From NCBI GenBank assembly GCA_030538705.1, contig JAUNTL010000024.1, positions 1 to 35,251 of the forward strand: 35,251 bases of DNA, written 5' to 3'. The notes below the pieces were generated by a model that was given only the letters and a program-made list of their open reading frames with translations, ran no database searches and was not told the origin of the DNA. The stretch is from Paracoccus sp. (in: a-proteobacteria) (GTDB lineage Bacteria; Pseudomonadota; Alphaproteobacteria; Rhodobacterales; Rhodobacteraceae). Below are positions 8,564-17,071 of this stretch, in pieces; position 1 is the stretch's first letter; each line of letters starts with the position of its first letter. Both the position numbers and the translations under genes were made by a program.

Positions 8564-8595
8564 GCTTGCGGCGGGGCCGGAGGCCCACCGCAAGC
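8564..8595 (-). terminator. Hairpin between livM and guaA
   Basis: Nested inverted repeat in the livM-guaA spacer: an 8-bp outer stem (8564-8571 with 8588-8595) and a 5-bp inner stem (8574-8578 with 8582-8586). No clear T-run follows on the minus strand, so it may be a weak attenuator or an RNA-stabilising structure rather than a full terminator. Confidence 0.45.
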
Positions 8596-8607
8596 AAGCG
8601 ACAAGCC

Positions 8608-9957
8608 CTATTTTTCGGGCAGCAGCCCGCGCGGGGCAAAGCGCAGCACCAGCAGCAGCACGACACCCATCGCGATATAGCGCATATGCGGGGCAGAACC
8701 CATCAGGTGATTGCGCAATCCGCCCTCTGGCAGGGGTTGCGTGACAAAACCCATGAAGGTCGGACCCCAGACCTCGACCTTGGCCCAGACGAACCAGATC
8801 AGCAGCGCGCCCAGCACCGCCCCCCAGTTGTTGCCAGAGCCGCCGACGACCACCATCACCCAGATCATGAAGGTATAGCGCAAGGGGTTGTAGGCCGTGG
8901 GCGCCATCAGCCCGTCCTGCGTAATCATCATGGCACCCGCCAGCCCGATCACGGCCGAGCCGAGGACGAATATCTGCAAATGCCGGCGTGTCACGTCCTT
9001 GCCCATCGCGCGGGCGGCGGTCTCGTTGTCGCGGATGGCGCGCATCATGCGGCCCCAGGGCGATTTCTGCGCCAGTTCGGCCAGCAGGATGACCGTCAGC
9101 AGCACCGCCACGAACATCGCGGTAAAGCCCAGATTGGACCAGATGGTCGATGCCTCGCGCGCGGAAAAGCCCCAGTCCTGCGCGGCAGCGACAAAGTCGG
9201 GGTTGTTTTGCAGATCGAGCGGATTCGGCACCGCGCGCGGAATGCCGGTGACGTTCATCACGCCGCGCGCCAGCCATTCCTCGTTCCTGAGGATGGCGAC
9301 GATGATCTCGCCGATGCCCAGCGTGGCAATGGCAAGATAATCCGAGCGCAGCCCCAGCGCGACCTTGCCGATGCACCACGCCGCCGCCGCAGCCAGCACC
9401 ATGCCAACGGGCCATGCCAGCAGCACGGGCAGGCCCAGACCGCCGATATTGCCCGCGCGGGCAGGGTTGTTGCGTTCGATCGCATCGGTGGCCGGATCGA
9501 ACATCATGCGAAACAGAACATAGCCCAGAATCACGATCAGCGCGATCAGCGGGCCGCGCCACCAGACGCGCGGCAGGCTGCGGTAGGCCAGAACCGCCGC
9601 CGCCACCGCGCCAAGGCCGATCAGCAGCGACCAGACCAGCCCCACGCCGCCCGCATCCCATGCGCCTGCCACGGGCTGCGTGGCGATCAGCACCGGCGCG
9701 AGGCCGCCCAGCGCCAGAAAGCCCACGACGCCCACATTGAACAGGCCGGCATAGCCCCACTGGATGTTCACACCCAGCACCATGATGGCCGAGATCAGCC
9801 CCATGTTCAGGATCAGCAGCGCACTGTTCCAAGAGCCGGAGAACAGCGCATTGCGCGTCCCCCCCTCCAGCACGAACAGCATCAGCACCAGCGCAAACAG
9901 GATCGGCGCGCGCCAGCGGCTGCTTTCGGCATCGGCCTGACGGGTGGCATTGGACAT
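8608..9957 (-). CDS. livM: Branched-chain amino acid type ABC transporter permease LivM
   Basis: Inner-membrane permease of 449 residues with many hydrophobic segments. The N-terminal part carries NIQWGYAGLFNVGVVGFLALG, the conserved LivM segment. LGLRSDYLAIATLGIGEII contains the coupling-helix region that contacts the ATPases. The family is often 320-420 residues; here an extra hydrophobic region (about 125-190) makes it long. It lies 17 bases after livH in the same operon. Substrates are probably branched-chain amino acids, but the family also moves amides and urea, so specificity is inferred. Confidence 0.93.
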   Translation of the reverse strand: MSNATRQADAESSRWRAPILFALVLMLFVLEGGTRNALFSGSWNSALLILNMGLISAIMVLGVNIQWGYAGLFNVGVVGFLALGGLAPVLIATQPVAGAWDAGGVGLVWSLLIGLGAVAAAVLAYRSLPRVWWRGPLIALIVILGYVLFRMMFDPATDAIERNNPARAGNIGGLGLPVLLAWPVGMVLAAAAAWCIGKVALGLRSDYLAIATLGIGEIIVAILRNEEWLARGVMNVTGIPRAVPNPLDLQNNPDFVAAAQDWGFSAREASTIWSNLGFTAMFVAVLLTVILLAELAQKSPWGRMMRAIRDNETAARAMGKDVTRRHLQIFVLGSAVIGLAGAMMITQDGLMAPTAYNPLRYTFMIWVMVVVGGSGNNWGAVLGALLIWFVWAKVEVWGPTFMGFVTQPLPEGGLRNHLMGSAPHMRYIAMGVVLLLVLRFAPRGLLPEK

Positions 9958-9974
9958 GGCGAACCCTCCTCCCT

Positions 9975-10976
9975 TCAGACCGATTTGCCGCTGAACAGCC
10001 CGGTGGGCTTGACCAGCAACACGACGATCAGGATGACGAAACTGACGGCGAATTTGTATTCGGTGGACAGCAGTTGCAGCATTCCGGGTGTGTCATAGCC
10101 CAGATAAGCCGCAACCTTGGTCCAGGGATAGGTGACCGCGACCTCTGAAAAGGCGACCAGAACCCCCCCGGCAATGGCACCCAGCGGATTGCCGAGGCCG
10201 CCCACGATGGCAGCGGCAAAGATCGGCAGCAGGATCTGGAAATAATTGAATGCCTTGAACGCCTTGTCCAGACCGTAAAGCGTGCCTGCAATGGTCGCCA
10301 GAGCCGCCGCGATGATCCAGGTCTGGCGCACGACGCGCTCGGGGTCGATGCCCGACAGCAGGGCCAGATCCTCATTGTCGGAATAGGCGCGCATCGCCTT
10401 GCCTGAACGGGTCTTGTTCAGGAACCAGAACAGCCAGGCGACGACGATCACCGCCGTCACCAGCGTCAGAACCTGTGTCGAGCGCAGCGCCAGCCCCTCT
10501 TGCAGCCCGGTCCACTCCCGGAACTCGCGCACGGTGATGAGAAAGCGCGCGCCGTCGTCAAAGCGGATCTCGTCCACACCGATCAGCAGGCGCGTCAGCC
10601 CGTTCATCACGAACATCACCCCGATCGAGACCATGACCAGCACGATGGGCTGTGCGCGGATGCGACGGTAATGGCGATACACCACGCGGTCGGTCAGCAG
10701 CACCAGCCCGGCGGTCAGCGCCACCGCAACCGGCAGCGCCAAAAGCGCGGTTGGCAGCGGGCCAAGGCTGACGCCCATAGCCTGCAAGCCCCATGTGACC
10801 ATGATGCACAGCGCGGTGCCGAAGGCCATCGTGTCGCCATGCGCAAAGTTGGAAAAGCGCAGGATGCCATAGATCAGCGTCACCCCCAGCGCCCCCAGCG
10901 CCAGTTGCGCGCCATAGGCCGCAGAGGGGATCACCACAAAGTTCAGAATGGCGACCAGCGCGTTGAGAATATCCAT
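9975..10976 (-). CDS. livH: Branched-chain amino acid type ABC transporter permease LivH
   Basis: Inner-membrane permease of 333 residues, partner of LivM in the transport channel. It has the LivH signatures: GALGVTLIYGILRFSNFAHGD near the N terminus, AMRAYSDNEDLALLSGID in the coupling region, and AAIVGGLGNPLGAIAGG towards the C terminus. The start is supported by GGAGG about 8 bases upstream. It sits in the operon order binding protein, livG, livF, small gene, livH, livM. The 133 bases before it (10977-11109) hold only a short GC-rich inverted repeat and no gene. Confidence 0.94.
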   Translation of the reverse strand: MDILNALVAILNFVVIPSAAYGAQLALGALGVTLIYGILRFSNFAHGDTMAFGTALCIMVTWGLQAMGVSLGPLPTALLALPVAVALTAGLVLLTDRVVYRHYRRIRAQPIVLVMVSIGVMFVMNGLTRLLIGVDEIRFDDGARFLITVREFREWTGLQEGLALRSTQVLTLVTAVIVVAWLFWFLNKTRSGKAMRAYSDNEDLALLSGIDPERVVRQTWIIAAALATIAGTLYGLDKAFKAFNYFQILLPIFAAAIVGGLGNPLGAIAGGVLVAFSEVAVTYPWTKVAAYLGYDTPGMLQLLSTEYKFAVSFVILIVVLLVKPTGLFSGKSV

Positions 10977-11109
10977 CAGCCATTCCTCCGGCAGGTGCCA
11001 TTACGTTGCAGCAATGCATCCGTGGCGGGCAGCACCACCACAAGGATGCCGCGATCAGCCCGTTGCCCGAGGCGCGCGGACGCGGCGCGCGTGATCTGAC
11101 GGCAACCGC

Positions 11110-11490
11110 TCATCTCTGGTCCTCGCAATGGCCGTGGTCACTCAGCACCAGGGCCGCGCCATCCATCAGCACGGCCCCAAAGCGGCGCTGCGCCGGGGTA
11201 TAGGCAAAGGTCACGATGCGGCCATCGGCCAGACTGGCTTGATAGATCGCCTCGTCGCCGTCCAGCAACAGGGCCACGGGAATACGCATCCCCTGCCAGT
11301 CCAGCAGCGGCGACTGATCCGCCGCATAGGTCAGAAACAGCGCGCTGCCCCCGGCCTCCGAGTGACAGTATAGCGCCTGCGCCGCAGCCATCCCCGGCAG
11401 CAAGGCCACCATCGCCGCAGCCGTCGCCATCGTTGCCGCCATCGCCGCCCCGATCTGCGCGACAGGACCAGTCTGTGAACCCATCCCCAT
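11110..11490 (-). CDS. Small secreted protein of unknown function inside the liv operon
   Basis: A 126-residue protein. An N-terminal hydrophobic segment ends with PGMAAAQA, a plausible signal peptidase I site, leaving about 90 periplasmic residues. The mature part begins LYCHSEAGGSALFLTY and ends SDHGHCEDQR. It thus has two Cys, one near each end, that could form a disulfide, and is otherwise beta-prone. I do not recognise a named family. It starts 3 bases after the livF stop, with GAGGG overlapping that stop, so it is co-translated with the transporter. A second ATG 6 bases in (11484) may be used. Its location suggests a role linked to uptake, but that is inference. Confidence 0.7.
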   Translation of the reverse strand: MGMGSQTGPVAQIGAAMAATMATAAAMVALLPGMAAAQALYCHSEAGGSALFLTYAADQSPLLDWQGMRIPVALLLDGDEAIYQASLADGRIVTFAYTPAQRRFGAVLMDGAALVLSDHGHCEDQR

Positions 11491-11493
11491 CCC

Positions 11494-12315
11494 TCAGCCC
11501 CCCAGAAAGGTGCGCCGCACCTCGGGATCGGCCAGCAATTGCGCGCCCGTGTCGGTAAAGCGGTTGGCGCCCTGAACCAGAACATAGCCGATATCGGCTA
11601 TGTTCAGCGCCTGTTTGGCGTTCTGCTCGACCATCAGGATCGAAATGCCAGTGCGCGCCACCTCGATGATGCGGTCGAACAACTCGTCCATCACGATGGG
11701 GCTGACGCCCGCTGTCGGTTCATCCAGCATCAACAGGCCCGGCCGCGTCATCAGCGCGCGACCGACGGCCACCTGCTGACGCTGCCCGCCCGACAACTCG
11801 CCCGCGTTCTGCCGCCGCTTTTCGGCCACGGCAGGGAACAGTTCATAGACCTGCTCCATCGTCTCGCGATAGTCGTCGCCGCGGATATAGGCGCCCATTT
11901 CAAGGTTTTCCTCGACCGTCATGGTCGGAAAGATGTTGTGGGTCTGCGGCACAAAGCCCATGCCCGCCTTGACCCGATCCTGCGGGTTCAGCGCCGAGAT
12001 GTCCTGCCCGCCCAGCCGCACGCTGCCCTTGCGCAGATCCAGCATCCCGAAAATCGCCTTCATCGCGGTGGATTTGCCCGCGCCATTCGGCCCCACGATC
12101 ACCGCGATCTGGCCCTTGTCCACGGCAATGGTGCAGTCATGCAGGATGTCGGCCTTGCCGTAACCGCCGGTCATGCCCTCACCGATCAGAAAGGGGTCGC
12201 CCGCGCGCCCCGGCCCGACCGGACCGCTGCGCCTGGTGCTGTCGATGGTCGGCTGCGGCCCCAGCCGGGTGATCGAGGCATCCTTGTTGCCACGGCCGTC
12301 GAATGTCGCGCTCAT
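11494..12315 (-). CDS. livF: Branched-chain amino acid type ABC transporter ATPase LivF
   Basis: ATP-binding subunit of 273 residues with Walker A GPNGAGKST, signature LSGGQRQQVAVGRAL, Walker B LLMLDEPTAG, and an H-loop replaced by Gln in VEQN, as is usual for LivF. It begins with about 40 extra hydrophilic residues (GNKDASITRLGPQPTIDSTR) before the ABC fold proper, which starts near MTGGYGKADILHD. Either this is a true N-terminal extension or the start is at the internal Met48. The upstream ATG overlaps the livG stop by 4 bases (ATGA), which favours the long form. Confidence 0.94.
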   Translation of the reverse strand: MSATFDGRGNKDASITRLGPQPTIDSTRRSGPVGPGRAGDPFLIGEGMTGGYGKADILHDCTIAVDKGQIAVIVGPNGAGKSTAMKAIFGMLDLRKGSVRLGGQDISALNPQDRVKAGMGFVPQTHNIFPTMTVEENLEMGAYIRGDDYRETMEQVYELFPAVAEKRRQNAGELSGGQRQQVAVGRALMTRPGLLMLDEPTAGVSPIVMDELFDRIIEVARTGISILMVEQNAKQALNIADIGYVLVQGANRFTDTGAQLLADPEVRRTFLGG

Positions 12316-13094
12316 GCCGGTGCCCCGTCCTTGTTCTTGAGGCCGGTGCCCAGATAGGCCTCGATCACGGCCTCGTTTTCCATGATATGCGCGGCCGAGC
12401 CTTCGGCCAGCACCTTGCCTGCGGCCATGACGATCACCGGGTCACACAGCTTGCCGATGAAATCCATGTCGTGTTCGATCACGCAGAAGGTATAGCCGCG
12501 CTCTTTGTTCAGACGGATGATCGCGTCGGCGATGGTCATCAGCAGCGTGCGGTTCACGCCCGCGCCCACCTCGTCCAGAAACACGATCTTGGCGTCAACC
12601 ATCATGGTGCGCCCCAGTTCCAGCAGCTTTTTCTGCCCGCCCGACAGGTTTCCGGCCTTTTCGTTGGCGACATGGCTGATGGTCAGGAAATCCAGCACCT
12701 CGTCGGCACGGGCCAGCAGCGCGCGTTCTTCGTTCGCGATGCGCTTGCGGCCGAACCATGTGTTCCACAACGTCTCGCCCGACTGGGCGGCGGGCACCAT
12801 CATCAGATTTTCGCGCACCGTCATCGATGAAAACTCGTGCGCAAGCTGAAAGGTGCGCAACAGGCCCTTGTGAAACAACTGATGCGGGGCAAGGCCGGTG
12901 ATGTCCTCGCCATCCATGAAAACGCGCCCCGATGTGGGCGCATGAACCCCGGCGATGACATTGAACAACGTGGATTTTCCGGCGCCGTTCGGGCCGATCA
13001 GCCCGGTGATAGAGCCGTCGGCAATGGTCAGGCTGGCGCCGTCCACGGCGTGAAAGCCGCCGAATTTCTTGGTCAGGTTCTCGACCCGGATCAT
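12312..13094 (-). CDS. livG: Branched-chain amino acid type ABC transporter ATPase LivG
   Basis: ATP-binding subunit of 260 residues. It shows Walker A GPNGAGKST, signature LSGGQKKLLELGR, a Walker B IVFLDEVGAGVN (Glu then Val rather than the commoner EPAAG), and the LivG-type switch VIEHDMDFI. The start at 13094 (MIRVENLTKKFGG) is chosen for the strong GGAGGGG just before it; an upstream in-frame start would add 18 unlikely residues. It lies in the operon after the binding-protein gene, from which a hairpin separates it. Confidence 0.94.
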   Translation of the reverse strand: MIRVENLTKKFGGFHAVDGASLTIADGSITGLIGPNGAGKSTLFNVIAGVHAPTSGRVFMDGEDITGLAPHQLFHKGLLRTFQLAHEFSSMTVRENLMMVPAAQSGETLWNTWFGRKRIANEERALLARADEVLDFLTISHVANEKAGNLSGGQKKLLELGRTMMVDAKIVFLDEVGAGVNRTLLMTIADAIIRLNKERGYTFCVIEHDMDFIGKLCDPVIVMAAGKVLAEGSAAHIMENEAVIEAYLGTGLKNKDGAPA

Positions 13095-13150
13095 ATCCCC
13101 TCCGGTCGGGCAACTGGGTGCCCGGACTGCGCTGTCAGGATGTGGCAAGA

Positions 13151-13182
13151 GGCCCGGCGCGCGTCAGGACACGCGCCGGGCC
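13151..13182 (-). terminator. GC-rich hairpin between binding-protein gene and livG
   Basis: Perfect 11-bp inverted repeat (13151-13161 with 13172-13182, 10-base loop), starting about 20 bases after the binding-protein stop. There is no T-run on the minus strand. Such hairpins after ABC binding-protein genes usually stabilise the upstream mRNA or partly terminate, giving more binding protein than membrane subunits. Confidence 0.6.
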
Positions 13183-13200
13183 GGACCACCATTGGCAGGG

Positions 13201-14382
13201 TCAGTGATAGGCGACGACGTTCAGCGTGCCGCCCTGGAAGTCCACCTCGCGGTAAACCCCCGCCGATTCACCCTGCCCCACCAGTTCGACCGAGGTCGCG
13301 CCGACATAGTCGATGTCCTGACCGGCCTTCAGCAATTCCAGCCCCTTGGCCAGTTCACCCGGCAGGATCGGCTCGCCCGGACCATTGGCGACCTCAAGGA
13401 TCTTTGCCTTGTAAACGCTGGGGTCAGAGCTGCCAGCGGCCTCCATTGCCAGCAGCATCAGCGCGGCGGCGTCATAGGACTCGGCAGCGAAAGCGGATGA
13501 GCCGTCAAAGCCCGCAGCCTCGGCCAGGGCGATAAAGGCGTCACGCCCGGCCCCCTCGGCAGAGGGGTTCTGCCCGAACGAGGTTTCCAGTTCCGTGCCG
13601 AAACGGTCAACCAGCGTCTGCGACACCATGCCGTCGGGGAAAACAAAGGTCTCGAACGCGCCCGCATCCAGAGCGCCGCGCACGATGCCCGAGCCGCCCT
13701 GATCGACATAGCCCGCAACAACCAGCGCGTCGCCGCCCGCCGCATCCAGCGCCGCGACCTCGGCCGAATAGTCGGCCTTGCCGTCATCATGCGCCGAATT
13801 GACGGTCACGCTGCCGCCCTTGGCCTCGTAAGCCTGCTGAAAGCTGTCGGCCAGACCCTTGCCATAATCGTTGTTGGTATAGGTCACGGCTACCGAATTG
13901 ATGCCACGCGCCATCACCAGATCGGCCATCACCTCGCCCTGACGGGCATCCGACGGCGAGGTGCGGAAGAAAAAGCCCTGACTGTCGATGGTGGACAGCG
14001 CCGGCGAGGTCGCCGAGGGCGAGATCATGACGATGCCGTTCGGCACGCCCACACGCTCCAGCGTGGCAATGGTTTCGCCCGAGCACATGCCGCCGACGAT
14101 GCCCTTGACACCCTCGGTCACAAGACGCTCGGCCGCGGTCACGGCGGCGGCGGCGTCGATACAGGTGCTGTCAGACTGGATGATGCTGACGGTCGAGCCG
14201 TCCAGCAATTCGCCCGAATCCGTCACCTCTTTTGCGGCCAGTTCGGCGCCGCGCAGCATGGCGGGCGACATCGATTCCAGCGGCCCGGTAAAGCCCAGCG
14301 ATGCGCCCAGCTTGATGTCCTCGGCGCCTGCGATGCCTGCGGTCAAAGCGATGGCGGCCGTGGCGGCCAGCAGTTTTCTCAT
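13201..14382 (-). CDS. livJ: Periplasmic amino-acid-binding protein of the liv transporter
   Basis: Type I periplasmic binding protein of 393 residues (Peripla_BP_6 family). The signal peptide ([20 protein letters not shown]) is cut before [16 protein letters not shown]. Two Cys (DSTCIDA and GGMCSGET) fit the conserved disulfide of LIV-type binding proteins, and PSATSPAL is the typical ligand-contact loop. It captures the substrate and delivers it to LivHM. GGGAG precedes the ATG. It is the first gene of the operon, divergent from the DAHP synthase gene with 180 bases between. The exact substrate is not shown by sequence. Confidence 0.92.
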   Translation of the reverse strand: MRKLLAATAAIALTAGIAGAEDIKLGASLGFTGPLESMSPAMLRGAELAAKEVTDSGELLDGSTVSIIQSDSTCIDAAAAVTAAERLVTEGVKGIVGGMCSGETIATLERVGVPNGIVMISPSATSPALSTIDSQGFFFRTSPSDARQGEVMADLVMARGINSVAVTYTNNDYGKGLADSFQQAYEAKGGSVTVNSAHDDGKADYSAEVAALDAAGGDALVVAGYVDQGGSGIVRGALDAGAFETFVFPDGMVSQTLVDRFGTELETSFGQNPSAEGAGRDAFIALAEAAGFDGSSAFAAESYDAAALMLLAMEAAGSSDPSVYKAKILEVANGPGEPILPGELAKGLELLKAGQDIDYVGATSVELVGQGESAGVYREVDFQGGTLNVVAYH

Positions 14383-14528
14383 GGTAAACTCCCTGATCTG
14401 GACTTCTTGGTCCCTGACCGGGACGATAATGCGTTGAGTGCGAAAGTAAAGCCTAGACCTTTCCACATTGTGGGCCGTGCCCTGTGCGCCAGACGCGCCC
14501 TGCCCTTTCGCTTTGCCCTGCGGATGCC

Positions 14529-14534
14529 TATAGA
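14529..14534 (+). promoter_or_regulatory. Possible -10 box of the DAHP synthase gene
   Basis: TATAGA lies 28 bases before the ATG in an otherwise GC-rich spacer. The hexamer at the expected -35 distance is poor (TTTCGC-like), so this is a weak call. Confidence 0.3.
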
Positions 14535-14562
14535 GAGGGCAGCATTCGAAAGGAGAACCGAC

Positions 14563-15972
14563 ATGGCCACCACCACCCGCACGCAAACCGACGCACCGGT
14601 CTGGACGCGCAGCGGCTGGCGTGGCTATCCCCGCATCCAGATGCCCGACTATCCCGATGCGGGTGCGCTGGCGGCGGTCGAGGCGCAACTGGCGCGATTT
14701 CCGCTGCTGATCTTTGCGGGCGAGGCACGCCGGCTGAAGGCGCAACTGGGCGAGGTCGCGCGCGGCCAGCGTTTCCTGCTGCAAGGCGGCGACTGCGCCG
14801 AAAGCTTTGCCGAGTTCAGCAGCGACAACATCCGCGATACCTTCAAGGTGATGTTGCAGATGGCCATCGTGCTGACCTGGGGCGCGCAAATGCCCGTGGT
14901 CAAGCTGGGCCGCATGGCCGGGCAATTCGCCAAGCCGCGCAGCGCCCCGACCGAAACCGTCGCCGGGGTCGAACTGCCCTCCTATCGCGGCGACATCATC
15001 AACGGTTTCGATTTTGAGGCCGCCTCGCGCATTCCTGATCCGCAGCGGATGTTGTCGGCCTATACGCAGGCAGCAGCGACCCTGAACCTGTTGCGCGCGT
15101 TCTCGACCGGCGGCTATGCCGATATGCACCGCGTCCAGTCATGGATCTCCGATTTCACCGATGGCGCCGAGGCCGCGCGCTATCGCGAGGTTGCGGACCG
15201 CATTTCTGACGCGATGGCCTTCATGGCGGCGGCGGGCGTAACGGCCGAAACCGCGCATGACCTTGGCAGCGTTGATTTCTACACCAGTCACGAGGCCCTT
15301 TTGCTGGAGTATGAGGAGGCGCTGTGCCGCGTCGATTCGACCACCGGGCTGCCCGTGGCGGGGTCGGGGCATATGCTGTGGATCGGCGACCGCACCCGGC
15401 AGGTCGATGGCGCCCATGTCGAGTTTGCGCGTGGTGTCCAGAACCCCATCGGGCTGAAATGCGGGCCGTCCATCTCGGACGACGATCTCAAGGCTCTGAT
15501 CTGGAAACTGAATCCCGAAAACGAACCCGGCCGTCTGACGCTGATCGCGCGGTTCGGCGCGGGCAAGGTCGGCGATCATCTGCCGCGCCTGATCCGCGCC
15601 GTTCAGGCCGAGGGGGCCGAGGTCGTCTGGTCCTGCGACCCGATGCATGGCAACACGATCAAGTCGGAATCGGGCTACAAGACCCGTCCCTTTGAATCCG
15701 TGCTGCGCGAGGTGCGCGAGTTTTTCGCCATCCATGCCGCCGAAGGCAGCATCCCCGGTGGTGTGCATTTCGAGATGACGGGGCAGGATGTCACTGAATG
15801 CACCGGCGGCGTGCGCGCGGTGACGGATGGTGATCTATCCTCACGCTATCACACCGCCTGCGACCCGCGCCTGAATGCCAGTCAGTCGCTGGAACTGGCC
15901 TTTCTGGTCGCCGAGGAATTGCGCGGGCGGCGCACCGCCGCCGTGGTGGCGGCGTCCCGTCAGGCTGGATGA
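14563..15972 (+). CDS. aroG: Class II 3-deoxy-7-phosphoheptulonate (DAHP) synthase
   Basis: Catalyses the first step of the shikimate pathway, joining phosphoenolpyruvate and erythrose 4-phosphate. The 469-residue protein is the plant-like class II type: it starts [19 protein letters not shown] in the N-terminal region and has [14 protein letters not shown] (metal-binding Cys), [35 protein letters not shown] and [18 protein letters not shown], covering the substrate and metal sites. The start is supported by AAAGGAG 8 bases upstream. It is monocistronic, ending at the symmetrical terminator at 15998-16022. Confidence 0.97.
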   Translation: MATTTRTQTDAPVWTRSGWRGYPRIQMPDYPDAGALAAVEAQLARFPLLIFAGEARRLKAQLGEVARGQRFLLQGGDCAESFAEFSSDNIRDTFKVMLQMAIVLTWGAQMPVVKLGRMAGQFAKPRSAPTETVAGVELPSYRGDIINGFDFEAASRIPDPQRMLSAYTQAAATLNLLRAFSTGGYADMHRVQSWISDFTDGAEAARYREVADRISDAMAFMAAAGVTAETAHDLGSVDFYTSHEALLLEYEEALCRVDSTTGLPVAGSGHMLWIGDRTRQVDGAHVEFARGVQNPIGLKCGPSISDDDLKALIWKLNPENEPGRLTLIARFGAGKVGDHLPRLIRAVQAEGAEVVWSCDPMHGNTIKSESGYKTRPFESVLREVREFFAIHAAEGSIPGGVHFEMTGQDVTECTGGVRAVTDGDLSSRYHTACDPRLNASQSLELAFLVAEELRGRRTAAVVAASRQAG

Positions 15973-15997
15973 TCGCGCATCCTTTTGTCTGGCAAGG

Positions 15998-16022
15998 AAA
16001 AAACCCCGGTTAGGGGTTTTTT
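15998..16022. terminator. Bidirectional rho-independent terminator
   Basis: AAAAAACCCC (15998-16007), loop GGTTA, then GGGGTTTTTT (16013-16022): a perfect 10-bp stem with A and T tracts on both sides. It sits between the convergent DAHP synthase and PAS_5 genes and can serve both. Confidence 0.9.
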
Positions 16023-16066
16023 CATATCTGCCGGTGCAGGATGAGGCCATGACGATGATTCGCGCC

Positions 16067-16960
16067 TCAACCGTTATCGACGACCAGCCGCAGCCACGGC
16101 ACCCCCCGCTGATGCGCGGCGGGTGGGGTCGGCGGCTGATCGCCCGCCTCGGGGTATGTGGGCCGCGCATCCGTGCGCAGCATTGCCAGCCAGTCATCGC
16201 CCGTTGGCGCCTGGTTCGCGCGCCTGTCCGGGTTGTCGGGCAGGCGCGCGGCTGCATCGCGCAGATCGGCGTCGCGCTGATGCAGATGTTTGCGCAACCG
16301 CCCGCGCGGCAGATCACTCGCCGCCGGACCTGGCGGTGTCGCCACGCTGTCGATCACCGGGGTGATCCGCTCGCCCGTCAGATCAAAGCGGCGCGGCGCG
16401 CGCCCGATCCGGGTTTGCGTCACCAGACAGCCCAGCGCGCGCGTCACATCACCCAGATCGGATTTCAGCGGCAACAGCAGCAGCCGCCCGTGCAGCGGCG
16501 GGTTGCCATAATCCGCAGCAGAGAACAGCGTCAGATCAACAAGTTGCGGGGTCTGAAACATCCCCTCCAGCACATCGGACAGCCGCCCGCGCGAGGGGGG
16601 CGCGAACAATGCGGCCACGGGCATTCCCCGCACCTCCATCCCCATCAGGTCGATCAGATGCCGCCCGGCCAGCCGCAGGCGCGCCGCGCCCGGCGCGATG
16701 CGTTCCAGAATAAAGGCGTAATCCAGCGCCTGCCCCAGCCCGGCCACGGTGACATCCACCCGGTCGGGCACCACGCGGCCGCCCCGCAAGCCCTGCCAAT
16801 AGGCGCGCAGCCCCGCCAGAACCCGCCCCGGATGGCTGGCCGCATGTTCCGACAGATGCAGCACCTGCGCGGGCCGCCCGCCCTGCCCCCCGGCCTGTGG
16901 GCCGCCCGTCTGCGGCCGCCCGGTCCCGCCGGGGCGATCTGGTCCGAACTGGTCCGGCAT
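16067..16960 (-). CDS. PAS_5-type domain protein (DUF1457-like)
   Basis: Predicted cytosolic protein of 297 residues. A low-complexity Gly/Pro/Gln-rich N terminus is followed by a domain at about 45-195 that resembles the alphaproteobacterial PAS_5 family: LAGLRAYWQGLRGGRVVPDR, then FILERIAPGAARLRLAGRHLIDLMGMEVRGMPVAALF. The C-terminal 100 residues are Pro/Arg-rich and look disordered. PAS_5 proteins are of unknown function; a sensory role is only implied by the fold. It is the last gene of the minus-strand group, 111 bases after the CorC gene, and shares the terminator at 15998-16022. Confidence 0.75.
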   Translation of the reverse strand: MPDQFGPDRPGGTGRPQTGGPQAGGQGGRPAQVLHLSEHAASHPGRVLAGLRAYWQGLRGGRVVPDRVDVTVAGLGQALDYAFILERIAPGAARLRLAGRHLIDLMGMEVRGMPVAALFAPPSRGRLSDVLEGMFQTPQLVDLTLFSAADYGNPPLHGRLLLLPLKSDLGDVTRALGCLVTQTRIGRAPRRFDLTGERITPVIDSVATPPGPAASDLPRGRLRKHLHQRDADLRDAAARLPDNPDRRANQAPTGDDWLAMLRTDARPTYPEAGDQPPTPPAAHQRGVPWLRLVVDNG

Positions 16961-17071
16961 GATCCCGTCTTTGCGCCGTTGTGTCTGTTTCGGGATATGG
17001 TTCTAGCGCAGGCCGCACCGCCCCGCACACCGGAAACTGGGGTCTTGGTTAAGGCCCGCGCGCAGCCTGCC

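Noticed and set aside
7227-8744. Long open frame on the plus strand opposite guaA
   Set aside because: Antisense of a certain gene in GC-rich DNA; the translation is His/Asp/Gln/Arg-rich low-complexity with no domain.
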